In this document: positions 54,250-64,000 of the stretch, piece after piece | Numbering within the stretch: the first letter of the stretch is position 1 | Layout: every line of letters starts with the position of its first letter | Source: Archivesica marissinica | Taxonomy: Eukaryota > Mollusca > Bivalvia > Venerida > Vesicomyidae | Reading direction: 5' to 3' | Length of the DNA: 64,000 bases | Assembly: GCA_014843695.1 (NCBI GenBank) | Contig: CM026397.1 | Coordinates: forward strand, 51,818,101 to 51,882,100 | Made by a program: the position numbers and the translations under genes | The notes under the pieces: generated by a model | What the model saw: only the letters and a program-made list of their open reading frames with translations | Told to the model about the DNA's origin: nothing | Database searches by the model: none

Positions 54250-54735
54250 ATATTACATGAATTTTGGATGACAATATGAAATGAATTATGGATGACAATA
54301 TGAAATGAATTTTGGATGACAATATGAAATGAATTTTGGATGACATTATGAAATGAATTTTGGATCATATCAAATGAATTTTGGATGACAATATGAAATG
54401 AATTATGGATGACAATATGAAATGAATTTTGGATGACAATATGAAATGAATTTTGGATGACATTATGAAATGAATTTTGGATGACAATATGAAATGAATT
54501 TTGGATGACCATATGAAATGAATTTTGGATGACAATATGAAATGAATTTTGGATGACAATATGAAATGAATTTTGGATCATAATATCAAATGAATTTTGG
54601 ATGACAATATGTAATGAATTTTGGATGACAATATGAAATGAATTTTGGATGACAATATGAAATGAATTTTGGATGACAATATGAAATGAATTTTGGATGA
54701 CAATATGAAATGAATTATGGATCATAATATATAAT
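54250..54735. repeat. 24-bp minisatellite, ~20 copies
   Basis: Unit ATGAAATGAATTTTGGATGA plus CAAT. Variants include a 4-6 bp deletion (GGATCATATC) in two places. The minus strand is open for 180 codons as an 8-residue repeat QNSFHIVI. Confidence 0.96.
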
Positions 54736-54744
54736 ATTTTGTCA

Positions 54745-54925
54745 TTAACTCTTTGCATGTTAGTGTTGAAAATGACAGTCAAATATGTCGTGGAATTTCA
54801 TTAGAAATTTGTAGTACCGACAATTCCACGACATATTTCCAGAGATTTCAGTTACATATAATTAATTATCTTAAGAAAAATACCGTGATGTATTATAGAT
54901 TCATTTTTATTCAGCATTCAAAGAT
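54745..54925 (-). mobile_element. MITE family C (copy 5), partial
   Basis: TTAACTCTTTGCATGTTAGT at left. ATATGTCGTGGAATTTCATT / CAATTCCACGACATATTTCC is a strong palindrome. It ends CAGCATTCAAAGATG. Inserted directly at the right edge of the 24-bp array. Confidence 0.75.
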
Positions 54926-55240
54926 GTATAACGCACTAAGTATTTTATTGATGTATAACATGCTATCATGTATAACGCGCACCAACACTTTGGCGTACAA
55001 TTCAGCGGAAAAATGGAACTTGAGTTTTGACGCTCATTTGGAAATAGCAATTCCACAATCAAAATAGCTCATGGTCCGCTAAAATATTCACGAAAAATCG
55101 AGAAAAATCTGATAAATACGCTCGTAAAGATGACTATGGATGTAGAAACAATTCATAATATTCCCAAATACGTCCACAAATTCACACCCAAAATTCACAC
55201 CGGGGCATGCATAATATTTCTTATTTTGATTCTAGGTTGC
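54926..55240. mobile_element. Dispersed 'gtataacgcgc' element (copy 2)
   Basis: ATGTATAACGCGCACCAACA, GAAATAGCAATTCCACAATC, AATACGTCCACAAATTC and GGGGCATGCATAATATTTCT match 56485-56760 in order. Confidence 0.65.
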
Positions 55241-55294
55241 AGACGATTATTACTGTAGCTTTGCAGTTATGAAATGCATCCTTTTATAGCATGT

Positions 55295-55540
55295 TTAACC
55301 TTTGCAAGCGAGCAGCAGGTATAATCAATAACTTTTGCAAACAGCATAGAGCCAGATCAGACGGCAAATATCTGACGTGCGCCATCTGATCATGCTCTCT
55401 GCTGTTTGCTATTCGGATAGTGGAACTAAAACACTTCGCTGAATAGCAAACAACATAGATCCTGATCAGACGCGGCATTACAATCTGGATCTATGTTGTT
55501 TGCAAATGTGATTTTACTTGCTCAACATGCAAAGGGTTAA
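55295..55540 (+). mobile_element. TTAA double-hairpin MITE, family B (copy 4), complete
   Basis: TTAACCTTTGCAAG at left, CATGCAAAGGGTTAA at right, TTAA outermost. Hairpin 1 GCATAGAGCCAGATCAGACG / GCCATCTGATCATGCTCTCT, hairpin 2 AACATAGATCCTGATCAGAC / ATCTGGATCTATGTTGTTTG. Confidence 0.9.
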
Positions 55541-56479
55541 TGTATTGAATGGTTGGAAAAGGATAGTCAGTTTTTCGTTAAACGCTCTTCATAGTTCCGT
55601 TTCTCCGTAACAAATCTGATGGAGAATATATAGATGAGGAACCAATGAGCATTGTATTCTTACGGAGAGGAGACGAGCCCAATAAATTAAAATTTATCAG
55701 ACACTAACTGAATTAATATTCCATTTTATTCCGATACTCTGATCAGAAGCGGAGGCTTTAAGCTGTCACTATTTATTAATCAGTGCCTTAAATTAAGCAA
55801 AATTAATTAGGTTGATTTTTAACCATTAATTTGCATATATATATATATAAGATAAAATATACAAAAAAGGCATTGGAATGTACACCATTTAATTGGTAAA
55901 TAATGAATACAACCCATTTGAAACTGGCATATTTGTGTACATCCAAATTGTAGGTATTTAATTGCAGTGTTAAGTTCAACTTATAACAGTTTTAGCCTGT
56001 TCATTGTGCCGCTACCTTTAACTACTTTGTTGGTACATACAACCTTGAGACATATCGAGACATACTTAGCTATAAACAATGTCAACATGCACACGCAGGA
56101 CCACACAACTGCACAGATGTTGGATTACATAAGATTTCATTCAATGTCAACATGGCTCAAAGACGTTTGCAGTTGTAAATTATACGGCTCACTCAGCTTG
56201 CAAACTCAAAACAAAATAAAATGTTAGGTTTAACATACATGCCATTTAAAAGGAAGAAATGATTTTCATCAGCTAAAAGCAATAGATGGACAGCAAAGTC
56301 ATCAGTGTGCTTGACTTCCTGGCACACTCGACATGAGCATTAACAAGGAGTACACAGTATTGAGCTGATAATCAGTACATATATAATACAACTATAAATC
56401 CGGATAGTAATGAAATTTTCTTGTATCAAGAAATTTAATCTATGAACGTGAAAACGTTTTTAGGGATACCGTATTTATC
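55541..56479. other. AT-rich interval, possible conserved non-coding element
   Basis: 55640-55850 is unique-looking and dense in ATTA/TAAT motifs (AATTAAAATTTATCAG, CTGAATTAATATTCC, AAAATTAATTAGGTTG, CCATTAATTTGCATAT), the style of homeodomain-rich regulatory DNA. This is only an impression. An 86-codon + ORF at 55967-56227 has no motif. Confidence 0.3.
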
Positions 56480-56760
56480 TACGGTATGTATAACGCGCTA
56501 TCATGTATAATGCGCACGATATGTTGGCATAAAAATTGGCGCAAAAACGGAGTTCCGATGTATAAAACGCACATGGAAAATAGCAATTCCACAAGCAAAA
56601 TTGTCCAAGAGCTGCTAAAATGTGCACCAATAATTGGGAAATATCAAGTAAATACGTTCCTTGACAACGGATGTTCAAACAATTACTAATATTCCAAAAT
56701 ACATCCACAAATTCGAACCTGGGCATGCATAATATTTCTCATTTTGTTTCCAAGTTGCAA
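56480..56760. mobile_element. Dispersed 'gtataacgcgc' element (copy 3)
   Basis: GTATAACGCGCTATCATGTA, GGAAAATAGCAATTCCACAA, GCTAAAATGTGCACCAATAA and GGGCATGCATAATATTTCTC. Same family as 54926 and 47455. Confidence 0.65.
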
Positions 56761-57250
56761 ACAATGCCAGACATGGTCCTGCATAATTGAATTTGCTAAT
56801 CTAGACATGTCATTAAATCTAAACACCTTGGATGTATGTCCAGGCGTCTCTCGTGGGACAGTCTTTCATGACATTATTTAGTTGTCTTTTGTTCAATACC
56901 GATTAGGCAAACCATTTCCAGTCGTCGCAGTCACGCATAATTGAATTTGCTAATCTCGACGCAGCCTCATCACCTTCGACATCCGATCAGGAGGCCCTCC
57001 GGGGACTATTTTTCATGACATAATTTAGTTTTCTTTTGTTCAATAACTATTTTGCAAACAATTGTCGGTCACAATCACGCATAATTGGATTTACTAACCT
57101 CGATGCGTCAGTATTATCAAAGACTGAAATCAGTTATTAGTTCTGCACACCTTCGTTATCCGATTGTGCATTGCGTTGTGTATGATATGGTACGAGACGC
57201 CCATGCAAGGAATAGCCCTTCACGACACATTGTTAAAGTTAAAATTTAGC
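56761..57250. repeat. Diverged ~150-bp direct repeat, three copies
   Basis: GCATAATTGAATTTGCTAAT recurs at about 56781, 56935 and (as GCATAATTGGATTTACTAAC) 57079. Each is followed by a Cys/Arg-poor AT-rich segment with TTCATGACAT and TTAGTTTTCTTTTGTTCAAT. Divergence makes it older than the minisatellites. Confidence 0.65.
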
Positions 57251-57587
57251 ATAGATGACATATCATTCTAGTTATATTTACACTATCGGCAGATGGTTTT
57301 AATAGTATTTTATAATGCTTACCGGACATGGCAACTTTTTGGAATCGTTATGGGACCACTGCGGGTTGAATTTTTCTAAGATTTTCGCTAAATTTCGGGA
57401 CAATTTTATCATGAACAAATTGTCTTGAATGCTGTACCTGTGTATACTGTGTATACTAGACAAATTCTACAAGGATTTCAATAATAAATGTGCGCGGCAT
57501 ACTTAGCAAATGACGGTAATCTTAGAAAAGGAAATCGCAGTAATGAGTGATAAATTTGAAAAACATAGCATGTATGTTCCTTTAATG

Positions 57588-57782
57588 TCAAACCCCTCTC
57601 GGGAACTTAAGACATGTTTTCCTGGGCAGGCTTAGCCGACCTAAGCGATTAACCAGTAGGCTACTAAGCAATGTGTGTGAGGTGTCTTCAATGATACTAC
57701 ATACGTGGCCTGACTGAGTATCGATCCCGGGACCGTTCGATTCCAAATCCGACGCCATACCACTGGGCCACGGACGCCACAC
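57588..57782 (-). mobile_element. tRNA-headed SINE (minus)
   Basis: Read on minus: GTGGCGTCCGTGGCCCAGTG, GTATGGCGTCGG (A box TGGCCCAGTGG), TCCCGGGATCGATACTCAG (B box). The body runs through CTACTGGTTAATCGCTTAGG and CCAGGAAAACATGTCTTAAG. The 64-codon ORF is a SINE translation. Confidence 0.8.
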
Positions 57783-57896
57783 AGCATAAAGTGGTCTAGA
57801 TATGTTGGAATGTATTGTTTGCCATAAATATCTGTTACATACGAGTCCTTGAGAGGGCAGCGATTATATCCCTTTTAATATCTGTCTTTTCCCACT

Positions 57897-58061
57897 TTAA
57901 CCATATGCACGCTAGCGGCAGATAAAATCACTTTTGCAAGCAGCATAGAGCTAGATCAGATGGCACAGAACACTCGGCTGAATAGCAAACAATATGGATC
58001 CTGATCTGGATCTATATTGTTTGCAACAGTGATTTTATTTGCTTAGCAGGCCAAGAATTAA
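57897..58061 (+). mobile_element. TTAA MITE family B (copy 5), internally deleted
   Basis: TTAACCATATGCACGCTAGC at left, GCAGGCCAAGAATTAA at right (decayed ends). One hairpin survives (TATGGATCCTGATC/TGGATCTATATTGTTTGC). 165 bp. Confidence 0.75.
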
Positions 58062-58177
58062 TAGCACTCTCTAAAACATGATCTCATATACAATGTACAC
58101 ATGAAATGCGACTATGCATAACATAGATAACTTATAAATGAAACTGCCAAGCTATGCTTCAAATATGTATGCATATA

Positions 58178-58430
58178 TAGCCGTCCCCGTGGCCTAGTGG
58201 TTAAGGCATCTGCCTACGGAGCAGGAGGTCGAAGGTTCGAAGCTCGTTCGAAGCTCGTCAGGGTTTCGTTCTGGTATGGCTGGTTGGTGAGTCACCAGCT
58301 AGTTAAATAAGGTTACCAGTTGCCTAAGCTCGTCGGGGGTTCGTTCTGGTATGGCTGGTTGGTGAGTCACCAGCTAGTTAAATAAGGTTACCGATTGCCT
58401 ATCAGCCAGACGGGCCATAAAGGATGGGAA
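58178..58430 (+). mobile_element. tRNA-headed SINE with internal 75-bp duplication
   Basis: CCGTCCCCGTGGCCTAGTGG, TTAAGGCATCTGCC (A box TGGCCTAGTGG) and GGTTCGAAGCTCG (B box). The body segment GGTTCGTTCTGGTATGGCTG..CACCAGCTAGTTAAATAAGG occurs twice. The 5' and 3' ends cannot form an acceptor stem, so this is not a tRNA gene. Confidence 0.85.
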
Positions 58431-58459
58431 TCTGGATGTACTGATGTTCATAAAAATGG

Positions 58460-58881
58460 TGTCTCATAAGTCAGTAATAGGTGTGACACTATAATAAACA
58501 AAAACACACACACACACACCTCATAAGTCAGTAATAGGTGTGACACTATAATAAACAAACACACACACACACACACCTCATAAGTCAGTAATAGGTGTGA
58601 CACTATAATAAACAAACACACACACACCTCATAAGTCAGTAATAGGTGTGACACTGTAATAAACAAACACACACACACCTCATAAGTCAGTAATAGGTGT
58701 GACACTATAATAAACAAACACACACACACCTCATAAGTCAGTAATAGGTGTGACACTATAATAAACACACACACACACACCTCATAAGTCAGTAATAGGT
58801 GTGACACTATAATAAACAAACACACACACACACACACACACACAACTCATAAGTCAGTAATAGGTGTGACACTATAATAAA

Positions 58882-58952
<71 letters not shown>
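58460..58952. repeat. ~50-60-bp minisatellite ending in a long (CA)n tract
   Basis: About eight units of CTCATAAGTCAGTAATAGGT, GTGACACTATAATAAACAAA plus a CA run of variable length (about 5 to 14 dinucleotides). The last unit carries an uninterrupted (AC)n of about 34 repeats at 58884-58950. Minus ORFs (131 and 135 codons, poly Cys-Val) are translations of it. Confidence 0.97.
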
Positions 58953-59141
58953 TACATGAAATAAAAGGAATGGAGATAATCAGGATAAAAATGAATATTG
59001 GATGACAGGACAGTGTCCTGAGATTATAGTTAACAGTGTAGTGGTTTATCAATACATACGTATTGTATGTCTGTGGGATACATACCAAAACAGGCATATT
59101 GGGAAATATATCAACATTGGAATTGTTACTCCAAAATGATG

Positions 59142-59980
59142 TCAAACCTGTGCTAACGACCACCTGTAATAGCAAACACCTGTCGGCAACAGCCAGTTCA
59201 ATTCCCCCATCCATAATTGTTCTTTAAATGGCCAGGCCGTCAATAGCGACCACCTGCCGAAGAGAGTTTAGATTTTTGTTACAATGACTGCCGATTCCAA
59301 TAAAAATATGAACATTGACAATATGTTTCAATCATATAGTGAGGACAGTGACTTTTCTTGGCTTAATTCTGCTGATCTTCCAAGCGATCTGGAGTCTTCG
59401 TCCAAAAATGAAAGCTAGGAAATCGAAAACGTTGACTTACCTCAACAGATGCAGTGAACTTTGAATGACCGGAGAAATTGCGTAAACAATTATGTTACTG
59501 GTCCATCACCAGGTCCTAATGTGGCTCTATTCTGGTGCTGCATAGTAACTTGTATGCCCAATAGAGGAACATGATCAAGCCCGACCCAAACTGGTATGAT
59601 GTATCTATCGAGGAACTGCAGGTCTCCCTTGGTGTACATGTCGTCATGTCTATGCTGCATCTCCCTACGTACAGGATATACTGGTCAAGTGATTTTTTTG
59701 TTTGGGAAATTATTTGAACCGGTACCAGATAAAATGTATATAATGGCGCTACATTATTTATTATTAAAATCGATAAAATGTTACATATACATTGTATTTC
59801 TTTCTACACAGTAAATACATGTATCAAATTCAATAATAAGAACTAGGGGGTTGGAGGTTGTATATGGAGGCCATTGATTAATGACCCACCGAATAAAGAC
59901 CATCTGTGAACAAAACCCGCTTTTCCTACTTCCCAAGGCCTGTCTTTGCTTTGTGTACAGGTGTGACTATGTCATATATA
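59142..59980 (+). mobile_element. Possible degraded DNA transposon enclosing a transposase relic
   Basis: Left TGTCAAACCTGTGCTAACGA and right GTACAGGTGTGACTATG are weakly inverted, in the style of the CAGTCAAACCTGT elements. Inside are TAATAGCAAACACCTGTCGG-like subterminal phrases and the piggyBac-like relic. Whether the ends belong to the same element as the relic is uncertain. Confidence 0.35.
59284..59717 (+). pseudogene. piggyBac-like transposase relic (PGBD type), broken
   Basis: The frame starts at ATG 59284 and runs 44 codons of acidic, Ser/Asp-rich residues to a stop (59416), as expected of a piggyBac N-terminus. The same frame continues past two stops through a Gly-Pro-Ser-Pro-Gly-Pro segment near 59500. 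A second open piece, 59571-59714, reads ..PNWYDVSIEELQVSLGVHV then VMSMLHLPTYRIYWSSD, matching the conserved start of the piggyBac transposase core (Trp, Glu-Glu-Leu, Met, Leu-Pro-x-Tyr/x-Tyr-Trp-Ser). Stops, at least one frameshift and truncation make it non-functional. The catalytic Asp region is absent. Confidence 0.7.
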
Positions 59981-60079
59981 TTATATACTCAGCCCAAGTC
60001 TGCCTCGCATATAAGTAAACGTCAAGTGTACTTCGGGGGTGGTAGGGGGGGGGGTGGCTAGAAAACTTGTATTTAATAT

Positions 60080-60291
60080 TTAACCCTTTCAACACCAGGC
60101 CTCTCAATAGGCTTACCAAAAGTGTAGATCCGTCTCATCAGGATCTGCACTTTTTGCCAGTAATAATTCTTACTATTTTTAGATAAAATTACCCATTTTG
60201 ATAAATGAACTGGTCCAAATGTAATTTTCTTTATTGGTCTGAAATATCATGCACCAGTCCATGTCAGTGAATTTGGGCTTGAATGGGTTAA
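60080..60291 (-). mobile_element. TTAA MITE family A (copy 7)
   Basis: TTAACCCTTTCAACACCAGG at left, GGGCTTGAATGGGTTAA at right, TTAA on both sides. One arm of the central palindrome is deleted (GTAGATCCGTCTCATCAGGA). Confidence 0.9.
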
Positions 60292-60844
60292 TGCATGCAT
60301 ACACTCGCTGGATCCTCTTGTATAAATACAAGTTGTTCAGAAAATTCATGTTCTTTCAAAGCTCTCCAAGCATAACTTAGAATCAACACATGGGCAAGAT
60401 AAAAGCTCAAAGCATCATACAGGGTTTATAGACTGGTTTGTTTTTCAAAATAATTATCTATTTCTAGATTATTTAGAATGTTTTGCTGTGATTCAGCCAG
60501 TAACATTGATGAACCATGTCAGTGCACATCTTAGAAAGCAAAACACAAGTCGACTTGTGACTGGTAGATATTGGAAATGGAAAGTTCATGATTTTGAACT
60601 TCCAGTTTCTGTTGTAATGATACAGTTCTGTAAAATGTGCATGTAATTCCCAGTTAGTTAATGAATGAAAACCAAGTACTGTATGCACTCTTTATCCTTG
60701 TGACCCCCATTGTCTTGCAAAAATAATTCTCTTTAATTTTGTAAAGACTTGGGGCATTGAAATTAATTATGAAGTATCTTTTCGTACCTAAGCTTTGGAC
60801 AATTTTATACTCGGTCTTTGCAAACATTCCTTTAATCGCCAATG
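60292..60844. other. Non-coding interval
   Basis: Short minus ORFs of 62-71 codons without motif. Nothing else recognised. Confidence 0.35.
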
Positions 60845-61748
60845 TATATCAATGTATGATCGATGTATGATCAATGTATAATCAATGTATAATCAATGTA
60901 TACTCCATGTATACTCCATGTATACTCCATGTATACTCCATGTATACTCCATGTATACTCCATGTATACTCAATGTATAATCAATGTATACTCAATGTAT
61001 ACTCCATGTATATTCCATGTATATTCCATGTATACTCCATGTATACTCCATGTATACTCCATGTATACTCCATGTATAATCAATGTATACTCAATGTATA
61101 ATCAATGTATAATCAATGTATATTCCATGTATTATTCCATGTATACTCAATGTATACTCCATGTATACTCCATGTATACTCCATGTATACTCCATGTATA
61201 CTCAATGTATAATCAATGTATATTCCATGTATACTCAATGTATACTCCATGTATACTCCATGTATAATCAATGTATACTCAATGTATAATCAATGTATAA
61301 TCAATGTATATTCCATGTATACTCAATGTATAATCAATGTATATTCCATGTATACTCAATGTATAATCAATGTATATTCCATGTATACTCAATGTATAAT
61401 CAATGTATAATCAATGTATAATCAATGTATATTCCATGTATACTCAATGTATACTCCATGTATACTCCATGTATAATCAATGTATACTCAATGTATAATC
61501 AATGTATAATCAATGTATATTCCATGTATACTCAATGTATAATCAATGTATATTCCATGTATACTCAATGTATAATCAATGTATATTCCATGTATACTCA
61601 ATGTATAATCAATGTATAATCAATGTATAATCAATGTATATTCCATGTATACTCAATGTATACTCCATGTATACTCCATGTATAATCAATGTATACTCAA
61701 TGTATAATCAATTCAATGTATAATCAATGTATATTCCATGTATACTCA
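60845..61748. repeat. 11-bp minisatellite (ATGTATACTCC), ~80 copies
   Basis: Built from three 11-bp words: TACTCCATGTA, TACTCAATGTA and TAATCAATGTA (plus TATTCCATGTA). A 209-bp (19-word) block at 61216-61424 repeats directly at 61425-61633. The + strand has no stop in the used words, so rotating-frame ORFs of up to 123 codons arise (11-residue repeat HVYSMYTPCIL). Confidence 0.97.
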
Positions 61749-61823
61749 ATAAACAAAACCAAACTCAATTTTGTGAAAACAGTATTGGTGATTTTTAGAA
61801 GACAAAGCTTAAAACTATTGGTC

Positions 61824-62363
61824 TTAACTCTTTGCATGCTGGGTAAATAAAGGCTATAATTAGTTCAAATAACGAGAGACATCAGTGAGTTACTGCTCCT
61901 GAATACTCCCTAACAGTAGATAGGTCCTATTAAGTGTTTTCCTCTGTTTTTATCGTTGTTTCCTTTGCACAATATGCTAACAATTTTATTCCACTATCGA
62001 TTAATATGATTATTAAATTGATATAACTCGAAAGATCTCCTACAGTATATGCAATGGGTACTTATTTGTAAAACAATGCCATCAGTTAATTAACATGATT
62101 TTGATAAAATCACAATTATCATACTGCAACATCTTGTTTGGGAACAACAGTAACAACAAATGATTCTAACTAAAAGGACCTAATCACATTTTGGAATAAA
62201 TAAGACTTTATCTGCCAAGGGAGGTACTAGAAAATTAGAGATGTCTCCTATTGTAGCAGATGACAATTCATCAATGTATCTTTCATATTTGTAACTGAAA
62301 ACTGTGGAAACAAGTCACGTGATTTGACGTGACTGTTATTTTCGCTGCTAGCGTGTAAGGAGC
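61824..62363 (+). mobile_element. MITE family C (copy 6) split by a GAGAGACATC element
   Basis: TTAACTCTTTGCATGCTGGG to TAGTTCAAATAA at left. After the insertion it resumes with TTGTAGCAGATGACAATTCA and ends CGCTGCTAGCGTGTAAGGAG. The join matches the intact order in the copy at 45916 (TAGTTCAAATAATTGTAACA). Confidence 0.85.
61874..62248 (-). mobile_element. GAGAGACATC-family DNA element (copy 3), nested
   Basis: GAGAGACATCAGTGAGTTAC at left, TTAGAGATGTCTC at right. The interior is the inverse of 741-1116 (CTGCTCCTGAATACTCCC, CCTCTGTTTTTATCG, TTTATCTGCCAAGGGAGG). Confidence 0.85.
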
Positions 62364-62514
62364 GAAACACAAAGCATGAAATCCGCTCATCAAACACTTG
62401 CCTCTTCATAACGCAGACAAATCTACATTTTAAATCATTAATTGTCATTAGCAAAGTGTTATCCGCTAAAAGCTGAAAGCATGCATCTGTTTGATCATAT
62501 TTATTCAGTAACTG

Positions 62515-64000
62515 AACGATACATCTCAATGCCCACTAGTATGAACGACACATCTCAATGCCCACTAGTGTGAATGATACATCTCAATGGCCCACTATAG
62601 TGTGAACGATACATCTCAATGCCCACTAGTATGAACGACACATCTCAATGCCCACTAGTGTGAATGATACATCTCAATGCCCACTATAGTGTGAACGATA
62701 CATCTCAATGCCCACTATAGTGTGAACGATACATCTCAATGCCCACTATAGTGTGAACGATACATCTCAATGCCCACTATAGTGTGAACGATACATCTCA
62801 ATGCCCACTAGTATGAACGACACATCTCAATGCCCACTAGTGTGAACGATACATCTCAATGCCCACTATAGTGTGAACGATACATCTCAATGCCCACTAT
62901 AGTGTGAACGATACATCTCAATGCCCACTATAGTGTGAACGATACATCTCAATGCCCACTATAGTGTGAACGATACATCTCAATGCCCACTATAGTATGA
63001 ATGATACATCTCAATGCCCACTAGTATAAATGATACATCTCAATGCCCACTATAGTGTGAACGATACATCTCAATGCCCACTAGTATGAATGATACATCT
63101 CAATGCCCACTAGTATGAATGATACATCTCAATGCCCACTAGTATAAATGATACATCTCAATGCCCACTATAGTATGAACGATACATCTCAATGCCCACT
63201 AGTGTGAATGATACATCTCAATGCCCACTAGTATGAATGATACATCTCAATGCCCACTAGTATGAATGATACATCTCAATGCCCACTATAGTGTGAACGA
63301 TACATCACAATGCCCACTAGCGTGAACGATACATCTCAATGCCCACTAGTATGAATGATACATCTCAATGTCCACTCCTATGAACGATACCTCTCAATGC
63401 CCACTAGCGTGAACAATACATCTCAATGCCCACTAGTGTGAATGATACATCTCAATGCCCACTAGTATGAATGATACATCTCAATGCCCACTAGTATGAA
63501 CGATACATCTCAATGCCCACTAGTATGAACGATACATCTCAATGCCCACTAGTATGAATGATACATCTCAATGCCCACTAGTATGAACGATACATCTCAA
63601 TGCCCACTATAGTGTGAACGATACATCTCAATGCCCACTAGTATGAACGATACATCTCAATGCCCACTAGTATGAACGATACATCTCAATGCCCACTAGT
63701 ATGAACGATACATCTCAATGCCCACTAGTGTGAATGATACATCTCAATGCCCACTATAGTGTGAACGATACATCTCAATGCCCACTAGTATGAACGATAC
63801 ATCTCAATGCCCACTAGTATGAACGATACATCTCAATGCCCACTATAGTATGAACGATACATCTAAATGCCCACTAGTATGAACGATACATCTCAATGCC
63901 CACTAGTATGAACGATACATCTCAATGCCCACTAGTATGAACGATACATCTCAATGCCCACTAGTATGAACGATACATCTCAATGCCCACTAGTATGAAC
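62515..64000. repeat. 29/31-bp minisatellite, ~50 copies, open at right edge
   Basis: Unit CATCTCAATGCCCACTAGTA plus TGAACGATA (29 bp), alternating with a form reading CACTATAGTGTGAACG (31 bp). The short and long forms occur in runs. The array continues beyond the window. Confidence 0.97.

Noticed and set aside
58183..58250. Functional tRNA gene
   Set aside because: A and B boxes are present but no acceptor stem can form. It is the head of a SINE. The same reasoning applies to all other tRNA-like heads in the window.
62515..64000. CRISPR-like array of about 30-bp repeats
   Set aside because: Repeats are directly adjacent with no unique spacers, and the context is eukaryotic. It is a minisatellite. 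The same applies to the 30-, 35- and 36-bp arrays.

Overview
This is a eukaryotic, almost gene-free window, most likely from a mollusc and probably a bivalve. It contains many tRNA-headed SINEs. One SINE family carries the central domain typical of the V-SINE superfamily, which is known from molluscs. There are dense short inverted-repeat DNA elements, an AT-rich background, splice-like signals, and no bacterial gene organisation. The taxon is an inference from repeat content; no gene names the species.

The dominant feature is tandem repetition. I count more than 25 separate minisatellite arrays with unit lengths from 11 to 82 bp. Together they fill roughly 25 kb of the 64 kb. The largest are a 13-bp-based array (14.25-17.21 kb), a 42-bp array (18.67-21.14 kb), a 36-bp array split by an insertion (25.88-26.99 and 29.10-30.15 kb), a 41-bp array (32.2-33.45 kb), a 24-bp array (38.5-40.26 kb), a 44-bp array (41.1-42.4 kb), a 59-bp array (43.25-44.36 kb), an 82-bp array (49.2-50.1 kb), an 11-bp array (60.85-61.75 kb) and a 29-31-bp array running off the right edge (62.5-64 kb). 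Nearly every long ORF is the translation of such an array and should not be read as a gene.

Between the arrays lie dispersed elements. There are two families of non-autonomous DNA elements ending in TTAA, each containing hairpins. A third family has GCATGCAAAGAGTTAA-type ends, and a 370-bp family has GAGAGACATC ends. Elements with TA target sites include a 173-bp element with 20-bp inverted ends and a family with CAGTCAAACCTGT-type ends. At least four SINE families are present. Nested insertions give a relative history: a TTAA element and a 2.1-kb inverted-repeat element both sit inside the 36-bp array, SINEs sit inside a TTAA element, and a SINE interrupts another array.

Protein-coding evidence is thin. 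The best host-gene candidate is a short first coding exon on the + strand (start codon 45555, splice donor at 45656). Two transposon-related coding remnants are visible: a broken piggyBac-like transposase N-terminal region (59284-59717), and a truncated Cys/His zinc-finger ORF with its own TATA box inside the 2.1-kb element (28473-28652). The window may be intronic or intergenic DNA around the 45.5-kb exon. Several arrays carry splice-donor-like motifs in every unit on that same strand, which makes intronic origin an interesting but untested idea.
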